Shown in pieces: positions 8,618 to 20,567 of a stretch of 20,934 bases of DNA. The DNA lies in NCBI GenBank assembly GCA_009801015.1, contig VHZZ01011124.1:27569-48502 (forward strand), written 5' to 3'. How positions within the stretch are numbered: position 1 is the first letter of the stretch; each line of letters starts with the position of its first letter. Source of the DNA: Silene noctiflora. Its lineage: Eukaryota > Streptophyta > Magnoliopsida > Caryophyllales > Caryophyllaceae. Made by a program: the position numbers and the translations under genes. Below the pieces are notes generated by a model. That model was not told the DNA's origin and searched no databases. It saw only the letters and a program-made list of their open reading frames with translations.

Positions 8618-11079
8618 ATGGATAGGTATCAGAGAGTGGAGAAGGTAAAAACGGAGACGACGCCGATAAATGAGAATGAAATCAGGATTACTGCTCAAGG
8701 TCGTATGCGCAATTACATCACTTATGCCTCTAATCTTCTTCAGGTATACTCCTTTCTCACATCTTTTTCAATTCAATTTATTCCGTGCTTTGTTTTGCAA
8801 TTGTAATTTAATCCGTATCTTTGTCTTTATGCAATTATGATTGTTTAAATTATTTAAGGCATTCAATTTTATGAGTATTTTTGAGGTTATAAGGTTAGTG
8901 TGTGTTCTTTGCTATTGCTTTTAAGTTTTAATACTGCAATCACCTAACTAAAAATGATTTGAAACTCATTTATTATTCCCTCCGTCCTTCTCATTTGATC
9001 ATTTGTTTAGTTATTCCATTTTAGGGCTCATTCATTTGTTTGCCTTTCTATATTAGTATTGATTTTTATCCCTCTTTGGTCTTTGTGCCAAAAGCAAAGG
9101 TAAACAAATGACCGGGGGCCGAGGGAGTATATGTCTAGTTATTTGTTTTGATTTGAGTTGGTCTTGTTTATAAATTTGTATAGTAATGTCAAGGTTTGAA
9201 TTTCAGTGCAAATCATTAATTCATACCATATTAATGATGTGTCTTATGGGGACTTGTTGTGATTACTAGGAGAAAGGTTCTGATGAAGTTGTTCTCAAGG
9301 CGATGGGCAGAGCAATCAATAAAACTGTGATGATTGCCGAGTTAATCAAGGTAGATCAATGTCTTTCTTCTTTGAGTTGATTTCATATTTGTTCCTTATT
9401 ATTATCTGTTGTCGAAGTTTCCATTTCCAATGGAGACAAAAACTCGTCACTCGTTGGCTTTTCAAGTAGTATCAGCAGTCAAATGTGATTCTCGACACAA
9501 TTTTCATTATGCGCGTTCAAGACATGAACCGCTTTGAGACATAGGCATACGTGTTGCTGCTTGATTTATTTATTGACAACTCTTTGGTTGTCATTTGATA
9601 TCAGAGGAGGATTATAGGTCTCCACCAGGATACAGCTATTGGATCAACTGACATAACTGACACATGGGAGCCCCTAGAAGAAGGCCTTCTTCCGTATGAA
9701 ACAGTAAACCTTTTAATGTCCTGAATTTTAGCCCAGTAGCGCCTTCTTTGTTGTGCTTATTGTGACGGGAATGTTTTTCTATTCTTTATTGCAGCCTTGA
9801 AACGACACGTCATGTCTCTATGATCACAATTACTTTGTCAAAGAAAGAACTCAACACATCCTCTACAGGGTAAAATTGTCATTCTTATCACCTGTAGGAT
9901 GATTTTTTTTTCTGATTCATTTGTATTGCACTGCCATCAAGGTATCAAATTGTTGGTTACAGTGATCTAAAATAGTGCTTGTTAACATTTTTGTATGAGA
10001 TCTGTAGTTAACACTTAACAACCTTTGCTAAAGGATCCTTCATTTTGTAGGTATCAACCTCCTATCCCGGAAGATCAAGTTAGGCCATTGATTGATTTCG
10101 AGGATGAAGGAGGTAAATTATATTGTTTCATAGGCCTTTCCGGGTGTGTTATGGGGAGTTTTTGAGCGAGTTAGATTTCCACCAAAAAAAATATAAATGT
10201 TGGCATGCAATAGTAATAACAAGTAGTGGTTTATCTTGATATTATAAATTGTGCTTCATTTTACTTTGCATTTGTTTCTCCTATTTCTTTTATATCCTGA
10301 TTAAACGAAAATTTGATGGGATTCTAGTTTCTTCTCATGCAGAAGGCTCGCCCAACACAAGGGGCCGAGGGCGTGGTGGTCGAGGTAGGGGCAGAGGCAT
10401 AGGTATAACAACCTCCAAAGTATTGTAAATTTGATTATTATTTTTTGGGACAGTTGATGAATCGGTGTTAGCCTCATTTTGGACATTTTTCAGCAATTCT
10501 TGGGCTAAATGCATTCAGTTCCGAATCTATTTCACTCCATATTCTTTACATAAACTTCCTGATGTCATTGCATAGGGCTTTACCATTTGTAATTTTATGA
10601 CTTCTAAAAGGGAAAATGCTTCTGTATACAGGAAATTATGATGGACCAGCTGATTATAATGGAGGTGGTTTCCAAGGTGGCCGTGGTGGATATGGTGGCA
10701 GAGGCCGAGGTCGTGGTAGAGGTGGGAACTTTAGGGGGAGAGGAAGAGGTTATGGTGGTCAGGGATCCGGTAGTTATTATGACTATGGCGGCGAAGTAGA
10801 AGTACCAATGGCCCAAGGGCGTGGTAAGCCTAAATTGAATTTTAGCCTATAGTATTTTGCAGTAAATTTTTACAAATGTACAGAGTTCGGTTGACAAACT
10901 TAGTGCTTCAAGAATGTAGTTTCATTGCTCAGGCCCTTCTCTTCTTTTCTTTTTAATTTTTATATGACTTTGCGTTTCTTGTAGGTCGTGGACGAGGTAG
11001 AGGAAGGGGCCGTGGTTTTGGTGGTGGTGGTGGTCGTGGCTTTAGGGCTGACGGTGTATCTCAAGGTGCTGCTACTTAA
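8618..11079 (+). CDS. Alba domain protein with RGG-rich tail (eight exons, 259 aa)
   Basis: Exons that give one continuous frame with GT-AG introns: 8618-8743, 9270-9350, 9605-9693, 9795-9869, 10051-10112, 10343-10402, 10632-10823, 10985-11079 (780 nt, TAA at 11077). Residues about 18-95 form an Alba domain: NENEIRITAQGRMRNYITYA, then KAMGRAINKTVMIAELIKRR and the GLHQDTAIGSTDITDTWEPL segment. A YQPPIPEDQVRP linker follows. From about residue 149 to the end the protein is rich in RGR, GRGG and RGG repeats. The layout matches the long plant Alba proteins (Arabidopsis ALBA4-6 type), which bind mRNA in the cytoplasm and its granules. RNA binding here is inferred from the family. The start fits the usual MDRYQRVEK N-terminus. 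No broken residue or frame is seen. Confidence 0.95.
8976..9127. mobile_element. Stowaway-like MITE in Alba intron 1
   Basis: 152 bp with inverted ends TTCCCTCCGTCC and, on the other strand, CTCCCTCGGCCC, continuing through CATTTGTTTA in both arms. It is flanked by TA dinucleotides (8974-8975 and 9128-9129), the target duplication of Tc1/mariner-type Stowaway elements. It carries no coding sequence and sits in a spliced-out region. Confidence 0.75.
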
Positions 11080-12084
11080 CACGTGCTGAGGTACTACATC
11101 CGGTTTGCAGTCGAAAAAAGATCATCTTGGATGATTGGTTTGTTGTGTTTTGTTGGTTGATTCTGATGGCCATTTTATTCATCTCTGGAGAAAGAAAAAA
11201 ATGCAAGTGTTGCTACCAAGAGTGCTTTTTGTAGGTCACACAGATAGAGAATTTCATAATTTGCTTCTCATTTTTATTTCTAAATCCATTGGATTGTAAC
11301 ATTTGACTTTTCTTTAATTTTTTCCCTTATATTTAATAGATCAGTACATTATTTCTTTTCTCAAAATATTTTTTTCTCCGACAACCTTATACTAACTGGT
11401 CTTTTAAAGAGCGATTATGATAGATGGATGGAGTTTGTATTCCGGAAAGGTTTAAAGTGTAAACGGAATGGCTTTCGTCTGTCGACATGTCGCCATTGAT
11501 AGAGTGAGTATTGGCTATGTGGTGGAAATGTCCAGAAAATGTGATAGGATTATTGAGCATTAAACTTGTTACACAAGATGGTATTCCGTAACTATCATAA
11601 GTATATGTCCACCATGTGTGAGTTGGATGTACGATTATATATTAAGAAGAATTTTGCGATGGTAAGAGGGGGTTGATCAAAGTGCTCTTAATGGAAAAAT
11701 TGATACACTGCTGGTGATTTAAATGGTCATGTAAGCTCTATCGACAGCAGTATATTGGATAATTGGTGATAATGAATAATTGGTTAGAGGAAAGACCGTC
11801 TCCTACTTCTTGAACTATACTAGTGGTTAAAGTTGGCTTCTTTTTAGCAAGGAGTGGTTAGGGAAAGAGTTACGCGGAGTGAAAGATGGTACTTGCGTAG
11901 TTGCGTGAGATACTGAGTATCGTCACTCAAAGTGGACTTGTGGTTGACGTTCGGAGGATGAGGTAGTCATAGAAATTTACTAGTTCCTTTGTAATGTTAT
12001 TAAGCTAGTTGTATAACTGAGCTCGGTTAACCCAATAACTTTGTAAAGGAGATCGGTAACTTTACAAACGGATGCAGAACCATT
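11080..12084. other. Alba 3' UTR and unrecognised intergenic stretch
   Basis: About 11080-11340 is probably the 3' untranslated region of the Alba gene (T-rich, no clear AATAAA). From 11400 to 12060 the composition is less AT-rich, with short interrupted open stretches on both strands. I recognise no protein family in them. Confidence 0.4.
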
Positions 12085-12158
12085 AACAAAAAGCGGGCGC
12101 ATGGCAAGAAAACTGCACTTGCTTATCTTAAACAAAAAGCGGGCGCATGGCAAGAAAA
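12085..12158. repeat. 28-bp direct repeat pair
   Basis: 12085-12112 and 12131-12158 are identical over 28 bases (core GCGGGCGCATGGCAAGAAAA), offset by 46 bp. Their GC-rich core stands out from the surrounding AT-rich DNA. No function is evident. Confidence 0.85.
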
Positions 12159-12686
12159 ACCCTCTAAATAACATCATTGTACAGCAAACTCATCTCATGA
12201 CACAAGTCACAACTCAATGATGACAACAACTACTTCACCTCATCAAACTCGTTTAATGACAACCATCTCATTTAACAATCACAATTTGCATTTGGTTTTT
12301 TACGAGACATGTACAAACATTTCAGAGGTCGAAAACCAACGGTTTCCAATTTCCTTTCTTCCGATCCTCAACATAGGCTAGTCCAACTAAATTATGAACA
12401 GCTCATCGTCTACAATACCAAAGTCTACTAGAGTTTTGCCATTCAAATTTCAAAGCAAACAACATTCAACATCATTAACAAGCCAAGTCAAATTTATCAA
12501 AATAACAATAAACCGGAGGGCATTAAAGAGCAAAACTTCAGAACTTCGATTGAAAACAATGGAGCAATAAAACAAAATGTATGTTTGACAAAAAGTACTA
12601 AGTGAAGTTCTCTCAAAAGTAACTTGCACAAAGATAACAGACTCCAGTACTAAGAAGACTACTACACCAAGACATTTCTCAACGAC
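12159..12686 (-). other. uL3 3' UTR and flanking non-coding DNA
   Basis: Downstream of the uL3 stop codon on the minus strand. The first 150-250 bases (12686 to about 12450) are probably the 3' untranslated region. I see no AATAAA on the minus strand that clearly fixes the cleavage site, and no other gene. Confidence 0.4.
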
Positions 12687-15329
<2,643 letters not shown>

Positions 15330-15333
15330 TTAC

Positions 15334-15740
15334 CTACATTTTCAACACATTCAAGTTTCGATAAGCAATGAATCTCATTAAAACATAATAACATAACTAA
15401 TCAACACAACGCGATACTAAATCGAAAACTTGAAACAAATTGATCAAATCAATTAGTTTGAAGTTTACAATTAATCAAACAAGAGAATCAACGAGCATAA
15501 TGAGAAAAAAGGTGATGAAATATCAGATTACAACAGAAATGAATGAAAATGTGATGTAATATTAAGAATCATATACAGCAAAATGTGAGATGTTAGTTTG
15601 AATCATTACGGAATGGAGAGTGATTTGCGATTATAGATAGATGATGAAGAACAGAGAGTAGAGGAGAGATTGAAAGAGAAGTGTGTGCACCTAAGGATTA
15701 ATGGGTGCGACTGCGGTAACACTGAGAGAGAAGAACAGCG
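15334..15740 (-). promoter_or_regulatory. Probable 5' UTR with leader intron of uL3
   Basis: A TGTAG acceptor at 15334-15338 (minus strand), about 17 bases before the start codon, suggests a leader intron. The region upstream is pyrimidine-rich on the transcribed strand, as is usual for ribosomal protein transcripts. The donor cannot be fixed; GTGCACAC near 15690 is one candidate. Confidence 0.45.
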
Positions 15741-15742
15741 TA

Positions 15743-15842
15743 AAACCCTAGTGTGTTGCATTTTATACTAAGTCTTCTTCATCTTGTTATAATCAGGGTT
15801 TCCAATCAATTTTTGGGCTTAGGGTTCTTTCTTTTTTGGGCT
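15743..15842 (-). promoter_or_regulatory. uL3 promoter: TATA box, telo-boxes, site II motifs
   Basis: Reading upstream of the gene there is a telo-box AAACCCTA (plus-strand reading, 15743-15750), a TATA box (TATAAAA on the minus strand, 15761-15767), a second telo-box AACCCTAA (minus strand, 15819-15826) and two site II elements, TGGGCT on the plus strand (15814-15819 and 15837-15842). Paired telo-boxes and site II motifs are known to drive coordinated expression of plant ribosomal protein genes in dividing cells. Transcription would start near 15735. Confidence 0.75.
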
Positions 15843-15955
15843 TTACTCTGACAGTCTGAGACTACATGTGTCTTAACTTAAATTTGGGTTCTACGGAGTA
15901 TTAAACCACTACAAAGTTCTAATCTACTCATTCGTACAATACTCATTTCATTCCA

Positions 15956-17260
15956 TTTTATTGGTTGCGAAACGTCGTCGACGTTTTGGAACAAATCGTC
16001 GACGTTTTAAAAAAAAATACCATCATTACCCTTGCTCTCTCTCTGCTTTATTCTCTCCCAAATCCTTCCCAATAACAAACTTAAAAAAAAAAAAAATAAC
16101 ATATATATACAAGACTTGTTAATCGGATTCAATGTCAAACAATGAATTAACTAATTAACTACTAAATAATCTATGGAATTGTAATTTTTTTCATTTGAAT
16201 CGGACATTGCCTAGTATGAGTTGTTGCCTAATATGAATCGATTATGAATGTGGAATTTGAAATTGTCTAGTATGAATCGACCCCTAATTTTTTTTCGTAT
16301 GAATGGGACGTTAAATATGATTGTCCCTAATGAAACCCAACGTCCATAATGGACTAAGACAATGATACCAATCGTCTGGGCTGGGCATGGACAATGAATG
16401 TGCACGTCAATAGGGGCTTGGACGTTGATTATGGGCGTCACAATTGGGCATGGATGTTAAGTCTTGTCGTCTGTATGGAGGAGGGACGTTGAGTCTTGTT
16501 GTCTCTGATGGACTGGATGATTGGCTTCACAATTGGGCCAACGTTCAAGCCCAATATTGCATTCCATTCCCAACGTTGAAGATCAACGTTTCACCCAACC
16601 CCAAATGTTGAATTTCAACGTCCCCCACGCCATTCCATTGTCATTACCATTACCATCAACGCATATACACAAATCAACTTTCTGAACAATATATGCTGAT
16701 CTTTTGCTTGTATTCAGTTTCACGCTGGTCTTGTTAATTTTTTATTGCATTTTCTTTTGATATCTCCCCAATATATGTTCTTTCATTCTTAGAGGCGATA
16801 AATCGACATTAATGGTGATAATACGACATCAATGGTGCTAGAATGTTTATAGGTATGATTAATTTTCTCATGACTTTGTTTGCAATCCTTGATTTCTATT
16901 CGATTTTTCGTTTCAATCGTATGCTTAAATATTGAAATCCTATGTCAATCGTATTTCATGATTCATGAATGTCTTGTACGATTTTTAATTAAATCCGTTC
17001 TTATGAGGTGACGAGACGATAGTGGTTAATGGTGCAGCGGCGGTGTGGTGGCAGTACCGTGGTGGCAGTGGCGGCGAGGTGACAGTGGGGTTAATGGCAG
17101 CAGTAGCGGCGACAATGGTTGGGTCGTGGGGATGCAAATGGATGTTGGTGAATCAAGTGTTAGAGAGAAAGAGGAGAGAGGGAAAGAGAAATGTATACCA
17201 AGGGTAAATTACGTCTTTTTTATGAAAAACGTCGACGATATTTTGAAACCCGGTTTTATT
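15956..17260. mobile_element. Candidate non-autonomous DNA transposon with CGTCGACG inverted ends
   Basis: The left end (about 15963-16065) and the reverse complement of the right end (about 17253-17165) share CGTCGACGTTTT, an A-rich run, TTACCCTTG and a CTCTCTC-rich tail, roughly 85 bp with mismatches. The repeat TTTTATT borders both sides (15956-15962 and 17254-17260) and is a plausible target duplication. The interior (about 1.1 kb) has no transposase. It contains ACGTTGA/TCAACGT dyads at 16200-16640 and a Gly/Ala-type GGC-rich stretch at 17030-17130. Mutator-like or foldback elements fit best, with moderate certainty. Confidence 0.45.
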
Positions 17261-17289
17261 ACTAGACAGTACATGTCAGTTGAACCACG

Positions 17290-17294
17290 TTACA
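17290..17294. repeat. Target site duplication TTACA (left of solo LTR)
   Basis: Perfect match to 18771-18775 directly outside the TG...CA ends of the solo LTR. Confidence 0.8.
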
Positions 17295-18770
17295 TGACAA
17301 GGCTAAAGTCGTATCACCTATATCAAAATAAACCTAAATTATACTAACAAAATAGCTAGTGATAAGTCAGGGTCGAATTCACGAGGAGGCGGTGATAATC
17401 TATTTGTTAAGTCTAAGTCTGTCTTAAAGGTAACAATTTCTGGAAGGATGTTTGTTTGATTAACTAAAACTAATTGCAATAAAATAAATAAGATGAAATC
17501 AATAATAAAGAGAAGTTTAGGGATCAGGTTCACTAGGTAGTCATTCAGGGGTAAGGTTTAATTCATTGACAAAGCAAACTATGTTTTTTAAGGTCATATG
17601 ATCGGTCGACTCAAATATTCCCTTTAGATATAAACTTAACATGCGGTCGCTATCATTAAGTCAGTCTATTCAATTGTCGCGGCCTATACTAGTTTTATCC
17701 CGGTCGGTGAAAATCCTAGTTTGCAAGACTAATTAATTAATTCTGATCAGTAATCAACTAATTAGATTCAGGACAATCAATTGAACAACAACAAGAAGTA
17801 ATTTAACTATCAACTCATTAATTAAACCCCCTTCTATCAACCTAGATTCCCATTCACCCTAGATTAACAAATTAGCTACGCATACTAATGAATCTAACAA
17901 CAATAGGATAAATAGAAAACATAATTAACAACATAAAAACAATAAACAAGAAAGTTATTGAAACTTGAATTAATAATTAACGAGAAAATATTAGTAATAC
18001 CGTAATTAAAGCGTAGATCTGGAGAACAACCATAATGAAAACTAAACTAAACTATTCTAATGAATTTTAGAGAGTTTATAGGGTAAATAAAAGCATAATA
18101 ATACATAGGCGTCGAGTTTGATATTTATAGCATGAAACAAATCTATTAAGGAAAGTCCTCGCAGAAGTAGGACTCTCGGTAGAAACTCGATCGAGTATAA
18201 GGAAACTTGATCGAGTATGCACTTCTCGGCATCCCCAACTCTCGACATTTGCAAATTTCTAAATTGCATGTAGTAAACTCGATCGAGTAATCATAAACTC
18301 GATCGAGTTCTTTGTCTCAGCATCTTCCTGCAACGNGCACTGAACTTCAAATGGTCGTCATTTCTTCGTTACTTGGCAAAATCAAGCGTTTTTGGTGGCA
18401 TTGGAAATCTAACAGGATAAGCTTTTATCTCCAATTTGAATTACTTGATTATCATTTGTAGAACTCAAGTTATGGCTCTTCAAAATAGGCACTAGTAATG
18501 GAAGTTCCTCTTTTTGTCACTTCTTCGTCTTATCTTCTCTTCTCTTCATCTTGGTTTTTGTGCCATGCTTCGTGTATTCCTTTATGTCATTCCGCGGTGC
18601 TTCATTTCATTCTTTTGCTCCACAAATGCATTATTCCTGCATTAGACACCAAATAGCGGCAGTAACAACAATCTAACATAAATGGCATGTAAAAGACATA
18701 TTCTAGCACATAATCCATACAAAAAGCGATTAAGGGGAGGCATATTAATGTATATAAATGTGAATCATCA
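17295..18770 (-). mobile_element. Solo LTR (Athila/Tat-like), 1476 bp
   Basis: The sequence begins TGACAAGG and ends AATCATCA on the plus strand, giving TG...CA ends. It is flanked by the perfect 5-bp duplication TTACA (17290-17294 and 18771-18775). There is no internal coding region, primer site or second LTR, as expected after LTR-LTR recombination removed the interior. The 17295 end matches, in reverse complement, the LTR end at 1910-1995. The element therefore lies on the minus strand. It contains four ACTCGATCGAGT-type palindromes and one N at 18336. Confidence 0.82.
18185..18308. repeat. ACTCGATCGAGT palindromes inside the solo LTR
   Basis: Four copies start at 18185, 18205, 18277 and 18297. 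They form two pairs, each with an exact 20-bp offset. One copy is ACTTGATCGAGT; the others are perfect 12-bp palindromes. Confidence 0.9.
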
Positions 18771-18775
18771 TTACA
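18771..18775. repeat. Target site duplication TTACA (right of solo LTR)
   Basis: Perfect match to 17290-17294. Confidence 0.8.
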
Positions 18776-18939
18776 ATATTCATCTGGTTGAGTTAAATTA
18801 CTAGACAGTACAAGTCAGTTGAAACTTCAAACCCGACATTCATCCATTACTTTTCTGATAAACCTTTTTCTCTATTTGTAAAATCATGCGCATATTTTAT
18901 ACAAATTGATATACTCATTTCTCGATTACTAACTGTGAA

Positions 18940-19250
18940 ATTGGGCGTGATAAAGAATAAACTCTCCATTAACATAGAAAATCGAATACGTAATTAGAGA
19001 GAAATGAGAACAAGTGTAGATAAAGTTTGTGTGTTATTAACTTAGGAGAAATTATTACATTAAGTATGTATACAAAGTATGTGCCTATTAATAAGCTAAT
19101 AACATACTAGCAAACTAAGTTAAATAAGTTACAACTGTCGAACTTAGTTACACGGTTGTTAAGTGAGCAAGTACTAAAAGCCTCTGCGACGAGGCTAGCT
19201 ACTAACTTCTGACTTTAGTCTTTATCGTCATAACAACAACCAACTCCAAA
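18940..19250 (-). repeat. Probable decayed copia 3' LTR
   Basis: This lies downstream (minus strand) of the RNase H remnant and a purine-rich GGGGATTGGAGGGCAAAGGG stretch (about 19260-19280) that could be a polypurine tract. The AT-rich sequence with AGTTAGTAGCTAGCC near its start is reminiscent of copia LTRs. No second LTR copy is in the window, so its limits are uncertain. Confidence 0.35.
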
Positions 19251-19289
19251 GTACTTGATCCCCTTTGCCCTCCAATCCCCTACGAAGAA

Positions 19290-19474
19290 CTTAAAAAGGC
19301 ATGAAATGGAGATCCTACTTGGACAATAAAAAATGATATTGTTGTAACTCTAAGGGTTTTATATTCTGATCTACAAGCTGTAGACTAGACTTAACATAAA
19401 CTAGCATAAACAAATTCTCTTGAATCTTTTCTCAACATAGTGAGAGTCAATACTGATGTGCTTGATACACTTAT
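19290..19474 (-). pseudogene. Copia RNase H remnant
   Basis: On the minus strand the sequence reads KCIKHISIDSHYVEK (about 19472-19428), which matches the conserved RTKHIEIDCHFVR block of copia RNase H; the intact counterpart is in the element at 2222-7141. After a frame change a LVYVKS segment and an IKPL segment are recognisable, corresponding to the usual YVKS...DIFTKPL end of pol. The upstream part is missing: the match stops where the LTR-like repeat begins at 19475. It is heavily decayed and clearly non-functional. Confidence 0.55.
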
Positions 19475-19637
19475 TGTAATATCCGTATATTTTGGGATCC
19501 ATAAGAGAAGCCTTGGGATGCGTGAGGGTTGTGCGAGAGTGAGATTTGACCTTATATTAGACCAAGTGGAGCTTAGACTAGACATAGTGAAGATTGTAAA
19601 TAGACCGAGTGAGCTAGTGGGGGACCGAGTAGGGTGT

Positions 19638-19790
19638 ACTCGGCCGAATAGGTGGTCTACTCGACCAAGTAAAGTTGACTCGGCCGAGTAGGTGGTCTAC
19701 TCGACTGAGTAGAGTTGACTCGACCGAGTGAGTGGTGCACTCGACTGAGTAGGTGGCACTCGGCCGAGTGAACTGCTCACTCGACCGAGT
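19638..19790. repeat. Array of 12-bp ACTCGGCCGAGT-type palindromes (right array)
   Basis: Eight copies start at 19638, 19659, 19678, 19699, 19718, 19739, 19758 and 19779. The offsets alternate 21 and 19 bp, so pairs repeat every 40 bp. Variants differ mostly in the central two or three bases (GGCC, GACC, GACT). Confidence 0.92.
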
Positions 19791-20498
19791 GACACTGTTA
19801 GTACACGATAATTAGCCATTTCGTCCCTGACCCTAATTCATTTAGATTCTTCCCCTTCTTTCTAAACTCTCTCCTTTCTCTCTAAAATCATCCCAAACCT
19901 ATTTCTATGGAGTCTATGCTTGGATTGAAGATTAGCACACCTCACTCACCATCCTTTCACTTTGTAAGTAGATCTAAACATCTCCTTTAACCCTAACTTT
20001 TGGGGATTTTTATATATTTCGGTAATTAATGGTTTTAATTAGATTAATGGGTAATTAGTGAGTATTAATAAGGGGTTTTGGTTAGTATGGTAGTATAGGA
20101 TGTATTGTCAATGTTATCATGTGATTATTGTAGGATGTGACGGTTTCATGAGACAGAATCGATTGGATTTGTGTAGCTTGTTGAAGAATACTAAAAGGTA
20201 GGTTAATCCTACTCAGTTTCGGTATTATAGATAAGTTTTGTGTGCATTTATCATTTGATTTCATAAAATGAGTAGTCTTGCATTCACATGGTAATTGTGG
20301 TTGATGTAGAGTTGTGTATGAGTCGGAATTGGACATCATATGGCATTGTTTATGTTGACTTGAGAATTTGACTATTAATTACATGGTTTATCGGTAATGT
20401 GTTGGATAAGGGGATTGTTATCGGTATCGTGTTATGATTGCATTCTTATGTCTCATGTTTTGTTAGAGTTTTGGTGGTGGTGATGTGATGATTGTATT

Positions 20499-20567
20499 GA
20501 AGACGGAAGGCGGTTGTAAGACCGTCTTCCGCTTGGGTCCCCTCTTGGAACTTCCCACTCCAAGAGG
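20499..20567. other. Two adjacent hairpins in the LTR-like repeat
   Basis: GAAGACGG (20499-20506) pairs with CCGTCTTC (20522-20529). CCTCTTGGA (20541-20549) pairs with TCCAAGAGG (20559-20567). The left copy keeps the second hairpin with a 10-bp stem (68-94) and a changed form of the first. Confidence 0.7.

Larger units (their letters stand above)
17259..18823. repeat. 26-bp direct repeat pair flanking the solo LTR
   Basis: 17259-17284 and 18798-18823 match at 25 of 26 bases (core ACTAGACAGTACATGTCAGT). After removing the LTR and one TTACA the copies would be 58 bp apart, so they are not the target duplication. They probably represent an older tandem repeat in the target DNA. Confidence 0.8.

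Noticed and set aside
10604-10816. Minus-strand Thr/Ser-rich open frame
   Set aside because: It is the antisense shadow of the Gly/Arg codons of Alba exon 7.
11400-12060. Possible decayed retroelement coding region
   Set aside because: Short open stretches on both strands gave no recognisable motif of reverse transcriptase, gag or transposase.
17022-17347. Gly/Ala-rich open frames on the plus strand
   Set aside because: They come from GGC/GTGG-rich sequence inside the candidate DNA transposon and run across its end into flanking DNA, which a real gene would not be expected to do.
19638-19790. CRISPR-like regularly spaced short repeats
   Set aside because: The repeats are 12-bp palindromes with 7-9 bp spacers in a plant genome next to retroelement sequence. 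CRISPR repeats and spacers are longer and prokaryotic.
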